Below, piece by piece: positions 43,600 to 52,780 of a stretch of DNA of 64,000 bases (its first letter is position 1; every line of letters begins with the position of its first letter). The stretch is from Aedes albopictus. Taxonomy: Eukaryota; Arthropoda; Insecta; Diptera; Culicidae. The DNA lies in the NCBI RefSeq assembly GCF_035046485.1, contig NC_085137.1:134296703-134360702 (forward strand). Direction: 5' to 3'. The position numbers and the translations under genes were made by a program. Below the pieces are notes generated by a model. It worked only from the letters and a program-made list of their open reading frames with translations, made no database searches and was not told where the DNA came from.

Positions 43600-44612
43600 G
43601 CCGATCGACGGTGGTCATAGGTAGAACCGACTACGACTGCTGCGCGCCAGTGCCTTCATGGCTTCTCGCCATCGCCGCCGTCGTCGTCGTCGTTTTGAGT
43701 TTGAACCGAATTTCCTCTTCCGTTGCGCCTTTCTCCCGTCATTCTCGAGCACACCGCGTGGCTCATCCACGTTTCCCCTGCTTCTTCCCATCGCCGTTCT
43801 ATCCGCTATGCGCCGCAGTTCAGTGAGCGGGCTCGCAACCACATGCTCCCGCGCACCGTCAGGTGAGAGCTTAGCACCGGACCTCACCTGCCGAAGCCTG
43901 ATCAGTCGCGATCGTGCTCGCGAACCGAACAGACGCGTTTTGCTTGCTAGTGCTTGGAAGGAGTGTGGTATTTTTTGCTTGCTGTGTGATGATGGGACAA
44001 AAACGGAACTTGGTGTTTAACCTTTTTTTTGTTGGTGTGCGAGGATGTGGCTGGTGTTTTGTGAACGTCCGTTGATATCGTCACCAGCTGCTGCTGTTTT
44101 GTACGGCTGCACCGGCACCCCGGATCAAGTGTTTGAAAGTGACTTGCAAGTGAGGGAACGTTTATTTTTTAGCTGAACACACACGTTTGGTGCGGTGAAC
44201 TTTGCTCCGGTTCGATGAATGTTGCAAGTGCTGTTGTAGAAGTCAGTGTGCGTGTTTGAGAAACCGTTGAGTCCCCTCCCGGAGTAGTTTCTACTAGGTA
44301 GTTGTCGTAGTCGTCGCGCGAATAAAGCAATGATTATTTATCGCTTTAATTGATCACTCCTGCCGCGTGTGTGTGATTGACACGAATAGCGATCACCGTC
44401 ACCTAGGACATGACGACGCGATCGATGGATGACGGACGGGTTGACGGCGTTGACGACGTTGTTCGAGCTACCTCACTCTGACTGACGACGTGGTGTAGAA
44501 GTTGTTTCTTGAACCGGAGTAATACAGGTACTGCTAATGGGACACATTTGGAATGTCATTATCGACCGCACGAGGGGCGGCCTACACGGTGATCGTCGAT
44601 AGTCGATCGATG
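43600..44612 (+). other. Candidate non-coding first exon and promoter of a host gene
   Basis: A long GC- and CpG-rich block without repeat partners, bounded by AT-rich transposon sequence. It contains an insect initiator-like TTCAGTG (about 43819), GTCGTC runs and possible splice donors CAG|GTACTG (44527) and ATG|GTGAGAGT (44612). Composition drops sharply to AT-rich beyond 44640. ORFs such as 43658-44020 are Arg/Ser-rich on both strands and probably accidental. Insect 5' UTR exons commonly look like this. No transcript data are available, and the strand is inferred only from the donors and initiator. Confidence 0.35.
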
Positions 44613-44941
44613 GTGAGAGTTGTATTTACGCACCTTGGACGCTAGAGTGGCCCAAGCTCGAATTGTAGGATTTGGTACCATATTTACTGAAATGAAGTTT
44701 CAGTGCTCAATGTGATCATCTCCTCTGAAAACCACCTCTGGAATGGCTTATTTTGTGCAAGGAAAGTGCTGCCCAATACCTCTCAAATAACATCTTCGAG
44801 TCAGATTCAAAGAGATTTTTAGAAACGCTACGGAATGAAAATGAAAACTATTTAGGTTCAGTGACGGTTCACAGAACCTCTTTAAAACTAACTGGACTTG
44901 AAAATGTGCTTTTTATTTGTTGATTGAAGAATCAACACGTG
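44613..44941. other. AT-rich spacer, possible start of an intron
   Basis: No repeats or coding signal recognised between the GC-rich block and the next MITE. Confidence 0.35.
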
Positions 44942-44943
44942 TA

Positions 44944-45140
44944 AGGTACACCGGGGCAAGTTGAAACGGGTTGGGTTAGATGGGACAGAGGGTTAACATG
45001 ATATTATCAAATCATTATGAACAATTTGAATGGCATCACATAGTTTTTGAATCAAAGAATCTTTTGATAAAGGATAAAATTCCAAATTGTATCAAAATCT
45101 TGTTAAAACACTTAACGTTTCAGCTTGCCCCGCTGTACGT
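44944..45140. repeat. MITE, AGGTACACCGGGGCAAG family, empty-site copy
   Basis: Ends AGGTACACCGGGGCAAGTTG and CTTGCCCCGCTGTACGT, TA at 44942-44943 and 45141-45142. Colinear with 6427-6858 but without the nested insert: ACATAGTTTTTGA at 45043-45055 is uninterrupted. Confidence 0.9.
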
Positions 45141-45234
45141 TATCTGTTAGAAACTACGTTCAAGAACGTAAGTTAATTCATTTAGAAATGGCTAAGATGT
45201 GGATGATCAAAGTAAAAGTTTAAGTTATGCGATC

Positions 45235-45251
45235 CTTCTTCTTCTTCTTCT
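45235..45251. repeat. (CTT)n microsatellite at a SINE tail
   Basis: TTCTTCTTCTTCTTC, directly at the 3' end of the reverse-strand SINE that follows. Confidence 0.85.
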
Positions 45252-45496
45252 TTGTGTCTCTACGTTCGCACTGGAACTTGGCCTGCCTCACTTCAACTTA
45301 GTGTTCTTTGAGCACTTCCACAGTTATTAATTGAAGGGCTTTCTTTGCCTGCCATTGCATGAATTTGTATGTTGTGAGGCAAGGACAATGATACAATATG
45401 CCCAGGAAGTCGAGAAAATTGTCTCGACCGGAACGGGAATCGAACTCGCCGTCTCTGGATTGGCGATCCATAGCCTTAACCACTAAGCTAACTGGA
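45252..45496 (-). repeat. tRNA-derived SINE, reverse strand
   Basis: On the minus strand it starts TCCAGTTAGCTTAGTGGTTA (A box TAGCTTAGTGG) with B box GAGTTCGATTCCCG 43 bases on. The body reads CAATGGCAGGCAAAGAAAGC and GGAAGTGCTCAAAGAACACT and runs to a GAA microsatellite tail. The tail block is shared with the other SINE fragments in the window. It is not a functional tRNA gene: no 3' acceptor partner, long body. Confidence 0.85.
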
Positions 45497-45499
45497 GAC

Positions 45500-45790
45500 T
45501 CGTTATGCAATCCATAAGGGTGATTGAACTCAACTCCCACGTGGCTAACAAACTTCAATTCCGCCGTGGTACTTCACAAATGATTGACCGATCAATGGTG
45601 GTGTTCATTTCAACTCAAATAAATGTCTGTTATAAATGTTTATGTCTTCCAAATCGGTTATTTGTATTCTTAGTATTCCTGATTCCTGATCCTGTGAATC
45701 AAAACATAGTTTCGATTTTGTAGGATGGCACAATTTAACGATTGATTTTGTACCGGTTAAGACGGATTGTCAAGAAAACTATCCGATTAT
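45500..45790. other. Spacer between two SINEs
   Basis: Short ORFs without motifs. Nothing recognised. Confidence 0.3.
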
Positions 45791-46013
45791 GGGCTTCGTG
45801 GCCGTGTGGTTAGCGGCGTCAGTCGTCTAGGCGTTTCGTAAGCCTCAGAGTGTGCGGGTTCGATTCCCGCTCCAGTCGGGGAAAACTTTTCGTCAAACGG
45901 AAAATTCTCCATTGGGCCACTGGGTGTTATGTGTGTTGTCCGTTGTCTCGTGTTGGTGAAATGTTCAGTCTGTGCAGCCTCTGGCTGAAGACGATGTAGC
46001 GTCCTTTTTTTTA
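45791..46013 (+). repeat. tRNA-derived SINE, second type
   Basis: Head GGGCTTCGTGGCCGTGTGGT then TAGCGGC, with a B box GGGTTCGATTCCCG at about 45858-45871. The greater A-to-B distance suggests a class II tRNA (Ser/Leu-like) ancestor. The body includes ATTGGGCCACTGGGTG and CTCTGGCTGAAGACG and ends in a T-run. The 5' and 3' flanks show no clear target duplication. Confidence 0.8.
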
Positions 46014-46609
46014 TCGTTTGATCAAATGAAGCACTTTGCCACAAACTTTGACACTATCGAGTTCTTTATATGAATACCACATATACATCGTATGAATACC
46101 TACGTTGCAACGCGTTGTAGTGAACCATTTTGTGATCAGAAAATGTGATAATTTCGAATAAATAAAGCATATTATCTTCATCAAAATTCTTCAGGAGATC
46201 AGAAGTTTTCCTACAATACACTCAGCCAAATGAACCTAAGTTTTTCATTACAACTAACTTATGAAACTGTCTTTAAATAATTCAAAAAGAATCAGAATGA
46301 ATTTCTTAAGGTCACTCTATGGTACAGAATCGACTCACAGCTTGGTTTTTATACATGTTTAGCAACAATGTATGCTCAAGCGTCGATAACTGTGTGCGCG
46401 TTGAACACGAGCTCAATCGTTACGACGTCCATGGTTCTATTCCAGTCTGCATCATTTCACGATTTTTATGTTATTTTCAATAGTCTTTTTTATGAAATAT
46501 GTAAATCATAACAAGCACGTTCAATTTTCATAAGGTATTCTTATGGCATCCATGATTTACAGCCATGTCTAAAATTCATAGAGTATTTTGAAGCATTGCG
46601 CTGAGTGTA
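46014..46609. other. Spacer, no gene recognised
   Basis: AT-rich. No repeat partner found. Confidence 0.4.
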
Positions 46610-46957
46610 CACTGAAAGACGGCTTACGGTAATGACAAGCATTAAAATGTTTTCAAATTTACTATGGCAAACCATAATCATCAACCCACAAATGCATCTT
46701 GTGTGCATTTTGTTCCCTCTCATATCAACAGGTTCGATAGCCTAGTGATAGCGTGTGAGCCTGGTGATTTCAAGGTTCATGATTCGAATCCGGTTGCCAA
46801 CAGAAACTTTTTTTTAATTGTTAATCGGGTCCATGGTAAAATTGAAAACCTTAATCTGTTGAATTGAAACGAAACTCAGTCTGCCCAAACTTAGTGACGT
46901 TGTGTATTTAAATTGACCCTCAGAATAGTAATTTCAACCGCAAGCCGTCTTTCAGTG
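46610..46957. repeat. TA-flanked TIR element with internal tRNA-like Pol III module
   Basis: Ends CACTGAAAGACGGCTT and AAGCCGTCTTTCAGTG are 16-base perfect inverted repeats, with TA at 46608-46609 and 46958-46959. Inside are an A-box-like TAGCCTAGTGAT (46738), a B-box-like GATTCGAATCC (46781) 43 bases on, and a T-run at 46808-46815. This is the layout of a tRNA-type Pol III unit inside a DNA-transposon shell. Confidence 0.8.
46738..46815 (+). promoter_or_regulatory. tRNA-like A box, B box and T-run
   Basis: A box at 46738-46749, B box at 46781-46791, CCGGTTGCCAAC, then eight T. The spacing equals that of the Feilai head (43). The acceptor stem does not pair well, so it is not a tRNA gene. 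Confidence 0.55.
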
Positions 46958-46971
46958 TAGGTTGTTTAGTA

Positions 46972-47918
46972 CACGGTAAAAAATCTGCACGCTCGATGTA
47001 AGGGAAAAATCCCTTAACTATTCAATGTCCTAATCAACATGGTCAGAAATGCTTTTCCTTTGAGATCGCAATGCTGTCAGTGTTTATTTGAGGACCAAAA
47101 CACACCCACCGGAGAAACCAACTGAAAATCCTTTCGGTTTGTACTACTGTTAAAAGCAATACGATTCAAAGTGAAAAGCTGTTGATTTGGTAATGACTAT
47201 TTTGGACATGAAAGTTAACATAGATGACAGGTGGTAGAAAGTGCTTCGCTTCGATTCGCACCTCTCTAACATATGTGAAGTAGTGTAGTGGTAAAATAGT
47301 TGATCCTTTCTTTTCCTTCCTGGGTAGAGGAAAAGAGCTCAATAATGGCATATTTTGATATTGAGATCAAAATGTTATATTGGTTTGATTGACATAAGAG
47401 ATAAAAGATAAAAATAATATCTCAAATTTACTCCTGGAACATCATCATCAGATCATATTTAGATCTTGTAAGATCTAACCAATAGCAGCGAGCTATTCGT
47501 TTGATCTTGAAATATCAAATTTTGATATTGTTCAGATGTTCTAGGAACATTTGTTAGATATTATTTGCAGATCTTTTATCTCACATATCAATCAAACCAA
47601 TATCACGTTTTGATCGTCAGCAATTCACCTCTACCCGGGTTTCGTTGATTTGAGAGGCTTTAACCGTTAGAAACGGTCATTCGCCTCTATAAAAAAAACA
47701 GTTGATCGTGACTCTAAAGGTCCTGATGTCGAATCTGGTTGCGGCTGAACATTTTTTTTAATTCTCGTTTTGAAATCAAAACATTGTCAACAACGAATTG
47801 ATGTGAAGTTCCATTCAAATTGAAGAGGCATTGGATGTAATTGATAACAAACTGATTAAACAGTAGTGCGAATTCAAGTGCCAATCAGTTCACATAACAG
47901 TGCAGATTTTTTACCGTG
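46972..47918. repeat. TA-flanked TIR element, 947 bp, with a split tRNA-like module
   Basis: Ends CACGGTAAAAAATCTGCAC and GTGCAGATTTTTTACCGTG are 19-base perfect inverted repeats, with TA at 46970-46971 and 47919-47920. A box TAGTGTAGTGGT at 47281 and B box GATGTCGAATC at 47725 are followed by GGTTGCGGCTGAAC and a T-run. A 394-bp segment (47306-47699) separates the boxes. It lies 14 bases right of the previous TIR element. Confidence 0.85.
47306..47699. repeat. Nested 394-bp insertion splitting the tRNA-like module
   Basis: Bounded by the 8-bp direct repeat AGTTGATC (47298-47305 and 47700-47707). Inside, CTGGGTAGAGG and CCTCTACCCGG, with long inverted TGATATTGA/TATTGGTTTGATTGA arms, form a palindromic core (about 47321-47640). 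Removing it together with one repeat restores an A-to-B box spacing of 42, as in a tRNA gene. Its own outer ends are not good inverted repeats, so the element class is unresolved. Confidence 0.65.
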
Positions 47919-47980
47919 TACATGCTTTCCAGTTAGTGGCTCTAGTAAGCCTGCAATAGTTTACTTTGAAATGTGATACA

Positions 47981-48613
47981 CTAAGGTCTTTTTTTTTTTT
48001 TTTATTCTTATTCACTTAACCTAATTTACAGCTCTTTTGTCCACTAGGGCACTACGTGAGCGATTCCAATTGGACGCTGCACTTTGTACAGCGCCTACAT
48101 GTATTCTATTATAATTCCACTATATCGAACTGGTGCCTTGTGCTGCTTCAACTTTTCTACCCTGTCCACGGTAGAATGATGAGCACGATGATGCTGATGT
48201 TTGGCTGCTGTTCCTTTTCCAGTCCGATTGGGGGGTCCATTATGAGTTGCGGTTCGCCGATATCCAAATTCCGGGTCCGTTGGAGCTATATGCTCCGAAG
48301 AGGGTCAGGTGCCAGCTGCTCTCGGGGGGAAGAGCAACTGACGAAAAACTGCAAGTGCCGGGGCTGGGTTCGAACCCATGACCATCCGCTTATGAAGCGA
48401 ACGTGTGGACCACTGCGCCACGGGCCCCGACAAGGTCTTTTTTTACACGGGAAGTTTTTCTGCTCTAACTCGGTCAATTTTGAACCTACCTATCTGATTT
48501 TCCGTACACAGGTAGTACTAACCGTGTCTACCTGTGTACAAATTTTCATGTGAATTGGCTCAAAATTGACCGAGTTAAAGCAGAAAAACTACCCGTGTGA
48601 AAAAAGACCTTAG
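47981..48613. repeat. Palindromic MITE, CTAAGGTCTTTTT family, split by Feilai
   Basis: Ends CTAAGGTCTTTTT and AAAAAAGACCTTAG. Inner arms TCTGCTCTAACTCGGTCAA and GACCGAGTTAAAGCAGAA are complementary. The Feilai copy interrupts the left arm. Confidence 0.8.
47996..48431 (-). repeat. Feilai-type SINE, full length, reverse strand
   Basis: On the minus strand: tRNA-like head with GGGGCCCGTGGCGCAGTGG, loop TTCATAA and B box GGGTTCGAACCC, then the Feilai body and a poly-A tail (the T-run at the left). A target duplication AAGGTCTTTTTTT is present at 47983-47995 and 48432-48444, made from the MITE end. It preserves the head better than the 8058-8204 copy. Confidence 0.92.
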
Positions 48614-48640
48614 TATATTTACAAGCTTAATATCAACATA

Positions 48641-48895
48641 CACACTTAAAATAAAGTACCGTATACAGCTGTTCTATTTTCGGCAAAAGTTCAGATTACT
48701 GAATGTTTAGCAACATATTTCCGAAGTTCTTCAAAAAATTACCGAACGTACGGTAAACTCTACTGAATCATCGGTAATGTTTATCGAACGTTCGGTAAAA
48801 ATTAGCCAAACTTCGGTATAACTGTGCTGAACTTCGGTAATACGAACTTTTACCGAAAATAGAACAGCCGAACAAGTGACTCTAAAATAAGTGTG
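48641..48895. repeat. TA-flanked TIR element, CACACTTA family with ACCGAACGTTCGG core, copy 1
   Basis: Ends CACACTTAAAATAAAG and TAAAATAAGTGTG are inverted, with TA at 48639-48640 and 48896-48897. The centre has GAACGTTCGGTAAAA and AACTTCGGTAATACGAAC. A second copy is at 63610-63860. Confidence 0.8.
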
Positions 48896-48897
48896 TA

Positions 48898-49897
48898 TGA
48901 TGTTCAACTAACTTGTAGATTACAATGTTTTCAACAATTATCATCAAGCAGGTGGTGATTCAACTCCAACACTTCCGGCGTGGGTATGCTGGTATCAGCT
49001 ATTCTTACTAAATAATCGACAAGTCAGATCTTCAAATAACATATATTTATATGTTATCCTTCTGGAATGAATTATAGATTAACAAGCCAAACTCTCGCCA
49101 GATGATAGAAAATATCCTTGCATGTAAGACCTTTGTATTTAAAAACAAAATGATCAAAACATCAGTGGCAATTCGACGATAGACTGGTTGATTCTGGATT
49201 TACTGGCTAGATGACTTAAGTAAATCTAAAAAAAATCCTTCGTATCTCTTTCTATCATTTTTGTCATTATTATTGCTTACAGTATATTCGAGATGAAATA
49301 CAGGCATTAAAACGGCCGGCCCTACTGTGCAGCGCCTTGACTTCCAGCGATGGAAGAAAGGCATTCCCACAGTGTGTTCTAGCCCTTGAGCATAGGATTG
49401 ATTCAGTAGGCCGTCGATGTGACTGTCACAAATTATCAAGCTCCCTGGAACTGAATTGGACAGTCTGGCACTTTTCCTTCAAAGAGCAAAGCAACTACAA
49501 CAACGCAAATGACCTGCGGGAAGTTCCTGGACATGGAAAGAATAGATTTCCAGCAGTTTCGACTTAATAACAGTGAAAAAGAGTGTAAAATTAATGTCAA
49601 ATAGGCCATTCAAGCAACAATACCGCAAAGTACAACATTTCGGTTCGCTTAAGAGTGCTAAAAAGTAGTACTTTTCGGCACACTTGTTCAAGTATTGACA
49701 ATAGGCCATTTTGCTACCTTTTAGCCGATAGATAAACAATCACTTTCACAACGTAATTACAAAAAAATATGTTTATATGACATCTCTGAGAGGATATTCT
49801 AGAGAGAGGAAATAACATGTAACCTGAAATGAGCTTACCAATTTATCTAGAAACTAAAATCCCCCAGTGGAAGATGTTGAAATATCCACCTAAGAAC
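48898..49897. other. Spacer, no gene recognised
   Basis: AT-rich. A weak similarity links 48911-49030 with 51975-52140 (ATGGCGTGAGAACGCTAGTAT-like text and a TACTAAAT block), perhaps two relics of one element. No coding motif. Confidence 0.35.
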
Positions 49898-50250
49898 TAG
49901 GGTAAATGATGATGGTTGGACCAGTTTGAGGTGTTCCAACACATAGTCGAAATTCATGTCGAAATTTAACAATGATGGAAACGATTTTTCACATTAAATT
50001 TAAATTTGGCAGAAAGCTCTACTCTTCTAGTTTACGAAAAGCTTTTTAGAAAACAAATTAACTAAGTAAATAATTATATAAATAGTTTTTATTGAGCAAA
50101 CAATTCTGATCTTGGTTGGACCAATGCTGATTATGGTTGGACCAGAAAGCTGATGTTGGTTGGTCCACCCCAAATTGGACTGACACAATATATTGCACAC
50201 CTATTCAAAGTGCGATTGCAGCGTAGGATGAGGTCAGATCGAGTTGCTGT

Positions 50251-50297
50251 CTTCGGTGCACTTATTCCTCATAGATCAAGGAACAAGTGCACCGAAG
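50251..50297. repeat. Hairpin with 19-bp stem
   Basis: CTTCGGTGCACTTATTCCT pairs with AGGAACAAGTGCACCGAAG, one mismatch, 9-base loop. Confidence 0.9.
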
Positions 50298-50907
50298 ATG
50301 TCGAGACGACCCGAGGCAAATGTGCACTTTTATCACCCTTTTCAGGTGGCCTATTGTTACGTGAGTCAAAACAATCACTGATGATCAAATCACTGATTGT
50401 TTTCTTGTAACGAATTCTTCTCTTTATGTTAAATTGTTCAGGGTAGAAAGTAATATCTTTCTAATTAAACTATTCTATATACAAAATCGGGATTTCGAGA
50501 AACGAGTCAAGACGTTTAAGATGTGAGACTGAAATTCATGATATTAGGTTAAAGGTTGAATAAAACAAGTAATTGCGTTGAAGAATAAAATGTATTTCAA
50601 GTGCATTTACTCAGGCAGTATCGGATGACATCATCTCTCAAATCTACCTACTCCGGAATTTGATTAATGGTATAGGTTTTGATGTTCTATCAGTCGCAAG
50701 GAATATTCCCACACAAAGGGGAAATTTTGCCGGTTAATCTTCACAACAAATCCTAAATTCCATAGGTTTCGATGAAGTCGGTCTCTTATTGATGATAATA
50801 CCACTTTACATCCAGTGCAAATCCTTGCCGAAAAAAATGTTCACTGGTGAAGCGTCATATCCATTCGGTCTGCTAGCGGAGGGGGAGTCGATCGGTGATA
50901 TTCTTCA

Positions 50908-50924
50908 CACACACACACACACAC
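50908..50924. repeat. (CA)n microsatellite
   Basis: Eight CA units inside the 2-kb TIR element. Confidence 0.9.
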
Positions 50925-51929
50925 GGAACCTGCATCCAGTTGGTTAAGACCTGGGCGTCAAATAAATGGCTATCGGGGAACTTCGGCAATGTTGGGGTGC
51001 ACTAGCTATCCGGACGAATAGAACGTATTGTCGGGGACCTTCAGAACGAGCGATTTTCGTTTAAATCCCTTTGATTTCACCATCACACTGAAGCTCTCGA
51101 TTATTGACAGCGCGCGTGAAAAGAGTAAACATACAAGACCGGCCCTAGCAACCATCGCAACCATCGTAGTAACGGCTTGGTCCAACCCAAATCATACGTA
51201 GGACCAACCATGATCATATTCGTTTGATTTAATTAAGCTAATTAACTGAACTTTTAAAAGAAAATATATAATTTCAAATGTGTCACGATGAAGTTTACAT
51301 ATTTTCGCAATAGTGTAATGTAAAAAGTTTAAGAATTTTCGAAAGGATATCTTTTTTATAGAGACCTCAATTTGAGCAATATCGAAGCCTCAATGGTGCT
51401 TCTGATGACCTTCCAAAAAATAAACAATTATATGAAAAATTTGAAGACATGGTAAGAAGAAACAACGTGTTTTGATTATCAAGAGTTCGTGTGATGATAT
51501 GAGTGAATATTTAGTTGAAGTTTTCAAATAAAAAGTTGATTAAATAGCATGTTTTCAAAGTTGGTCCAACCCAAGGGGGAGTCGCTGAGCACATCTTTAC
51601 TTGCGCCAATTATTTTCAGTGTGCCACCGGGTATTGAATTGTGCCTCAGTGTGCCCCGAAGTGCCACTGCTTGATGATTCTGATTTTGCTTGGCAACTAC
51701 CAAGACAACCAACTGTTTGTTTTCATTTTGCAGGTCAAATGCGCATGGTTGCCTAGTTTTTTCACCCAAACTCAAGTGACAAAATTGTGCCTCAGAGTGC
51801 CTCGGTGTGCCACACAGCGTATAAAACGGTGTGCTTGGCACCTCTTGGCACAATGTTCCAAGCGACTAGCCCCTTGGTCCAACCATCATCAGTTTTTCGA
51901 TTGGTCCAACCATCATCATTTACCCTACT

Positions 51930-52366
51930 GCAAAACAAATTTACAAATTTAACTCATTTGTCTATTACTCGGTTCAGAAGCTTGTTACTACAATGTGATT
52001 TTCGGCAAGCTTGTAGAGTAGTGTTTTTCCTACAATTATCACCAAGGACACCATGTTCTAACTCTCACATTTATGGCGTGAGAACGCTAGTATTACTTAC
52101 TCATACTAAATGATCTGAAAATTCAAATTGCTAGTATCTTCAAATTACTGCTAAGACTATCCCCACCAGTGCGCAGTATGTCTGTGAGTTGTAGAGGTAT
52201 TCAAACCAGTTTTATTTCTGCTATACTCAGCCGTTTCCGCACCTTATCTCCCCACTGGTGGTTGGTATTAGTACTTCATATCGTAAACAGAGCACATGGA
52301 GAGTCAAATGTTCGGTAGTACATAATATATTGGTCGTTGAACATGAATTTCTCTAGACCTGCTCTT
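51930..52366. other. Spacer, no gene recognised
   Basis: AT-rich. Partly similar to 48911-49030. Nothing coding. Confidence 0.35.
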
Positions 52367-52530
52367 CTTCTTAATGTTACGTCTCAACTGTGATAAAACC
52401 TGCTTCTCAGCTTCTTTTATGAGCACTTTCGTAGTTAGTCACTGAGAACGTCCTCTGCAAATGACCATTCAGTATGTGTATATCGTGTGGTAGGCACGAA
52501 GCTTCTCTATGCCCAAAAAAGTTCTTCAAG
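52367..52530 (-). repeat. SINE fragment, reverse strand
   Basis: TTACGTCTCAACTGTGATAA, CTGCTTCTCAGC, GAGCACTTTCGTAG and TATCGTGTGGTAGGCACG follow the order of the tRNA-distal SINE body. No tRNA head is present. Confidence 0.7.
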
Positions 52531-52780
52531 TATTTTGTTCGAACTTTTAGGTACCACTGACGACGACATGAAATTCGCGGACAGGTGCTGGCACATGCTA
52601 CGGAAAATTCGGAACCATCGCAATTTACGGAAGACGAAGTTGTGCTACTGTACGATTAACTTGGACCGAAAAGTCTGTTTAAACTAATGTTCGAAAGACG
52701 TTTCCGTTTGCGTCGGAGTTTATTTCTGAGCTTTGTAAAGGAAAAGAATCGTTCAAAGACCAAATGCTACAGGGAAGCTG
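52531..52780. other. Short spacer before the 12-bp tract
   Basis: Nothing recognised; one short ORF without motifs. Confidence 0.3.

Larger units (their letters stand above)
49900..51925. repeat. TA-flanked TIR element, GGGTAAATGATGATGG family, 2,026 bp
   Basis: Ends GGGTAAATGATGATGGTTGG and CCAACCATCATCATTTACCC are perfect inverted repeats of at least 20 bases, with TA at 49898-49899 and 51926-51927. GGTTGGACCA-type motifs recur inside on both strands. It also holds a 19-bp-stem hairpin, a CA microsatellite and an inverted pair of GTGCCTCAGTGTGCC blocks (about 51640 and 51790). No transposase ORF. Confidence 0.88.

Noticed and set aside
43658..44020. 120-codon ORF in the GC-rich block
   Set aside because: Arg-rich in one frame with overlapping ORFs in two others; typical of GC-rich UTR and not of a coding exon.
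45791..45880. Class II tRNA gene (Ser/Leu-like)
   Set aside because: The head has a good B box but continues into a SINE body and lacks a clean acceptor end.
48911..52140. Pair of related segments at 48911-49030 and 51975-52140 as a duplicated gene
   Set aside because: The similarity is short and patchy with no open frame, so at most it is an old repeat.
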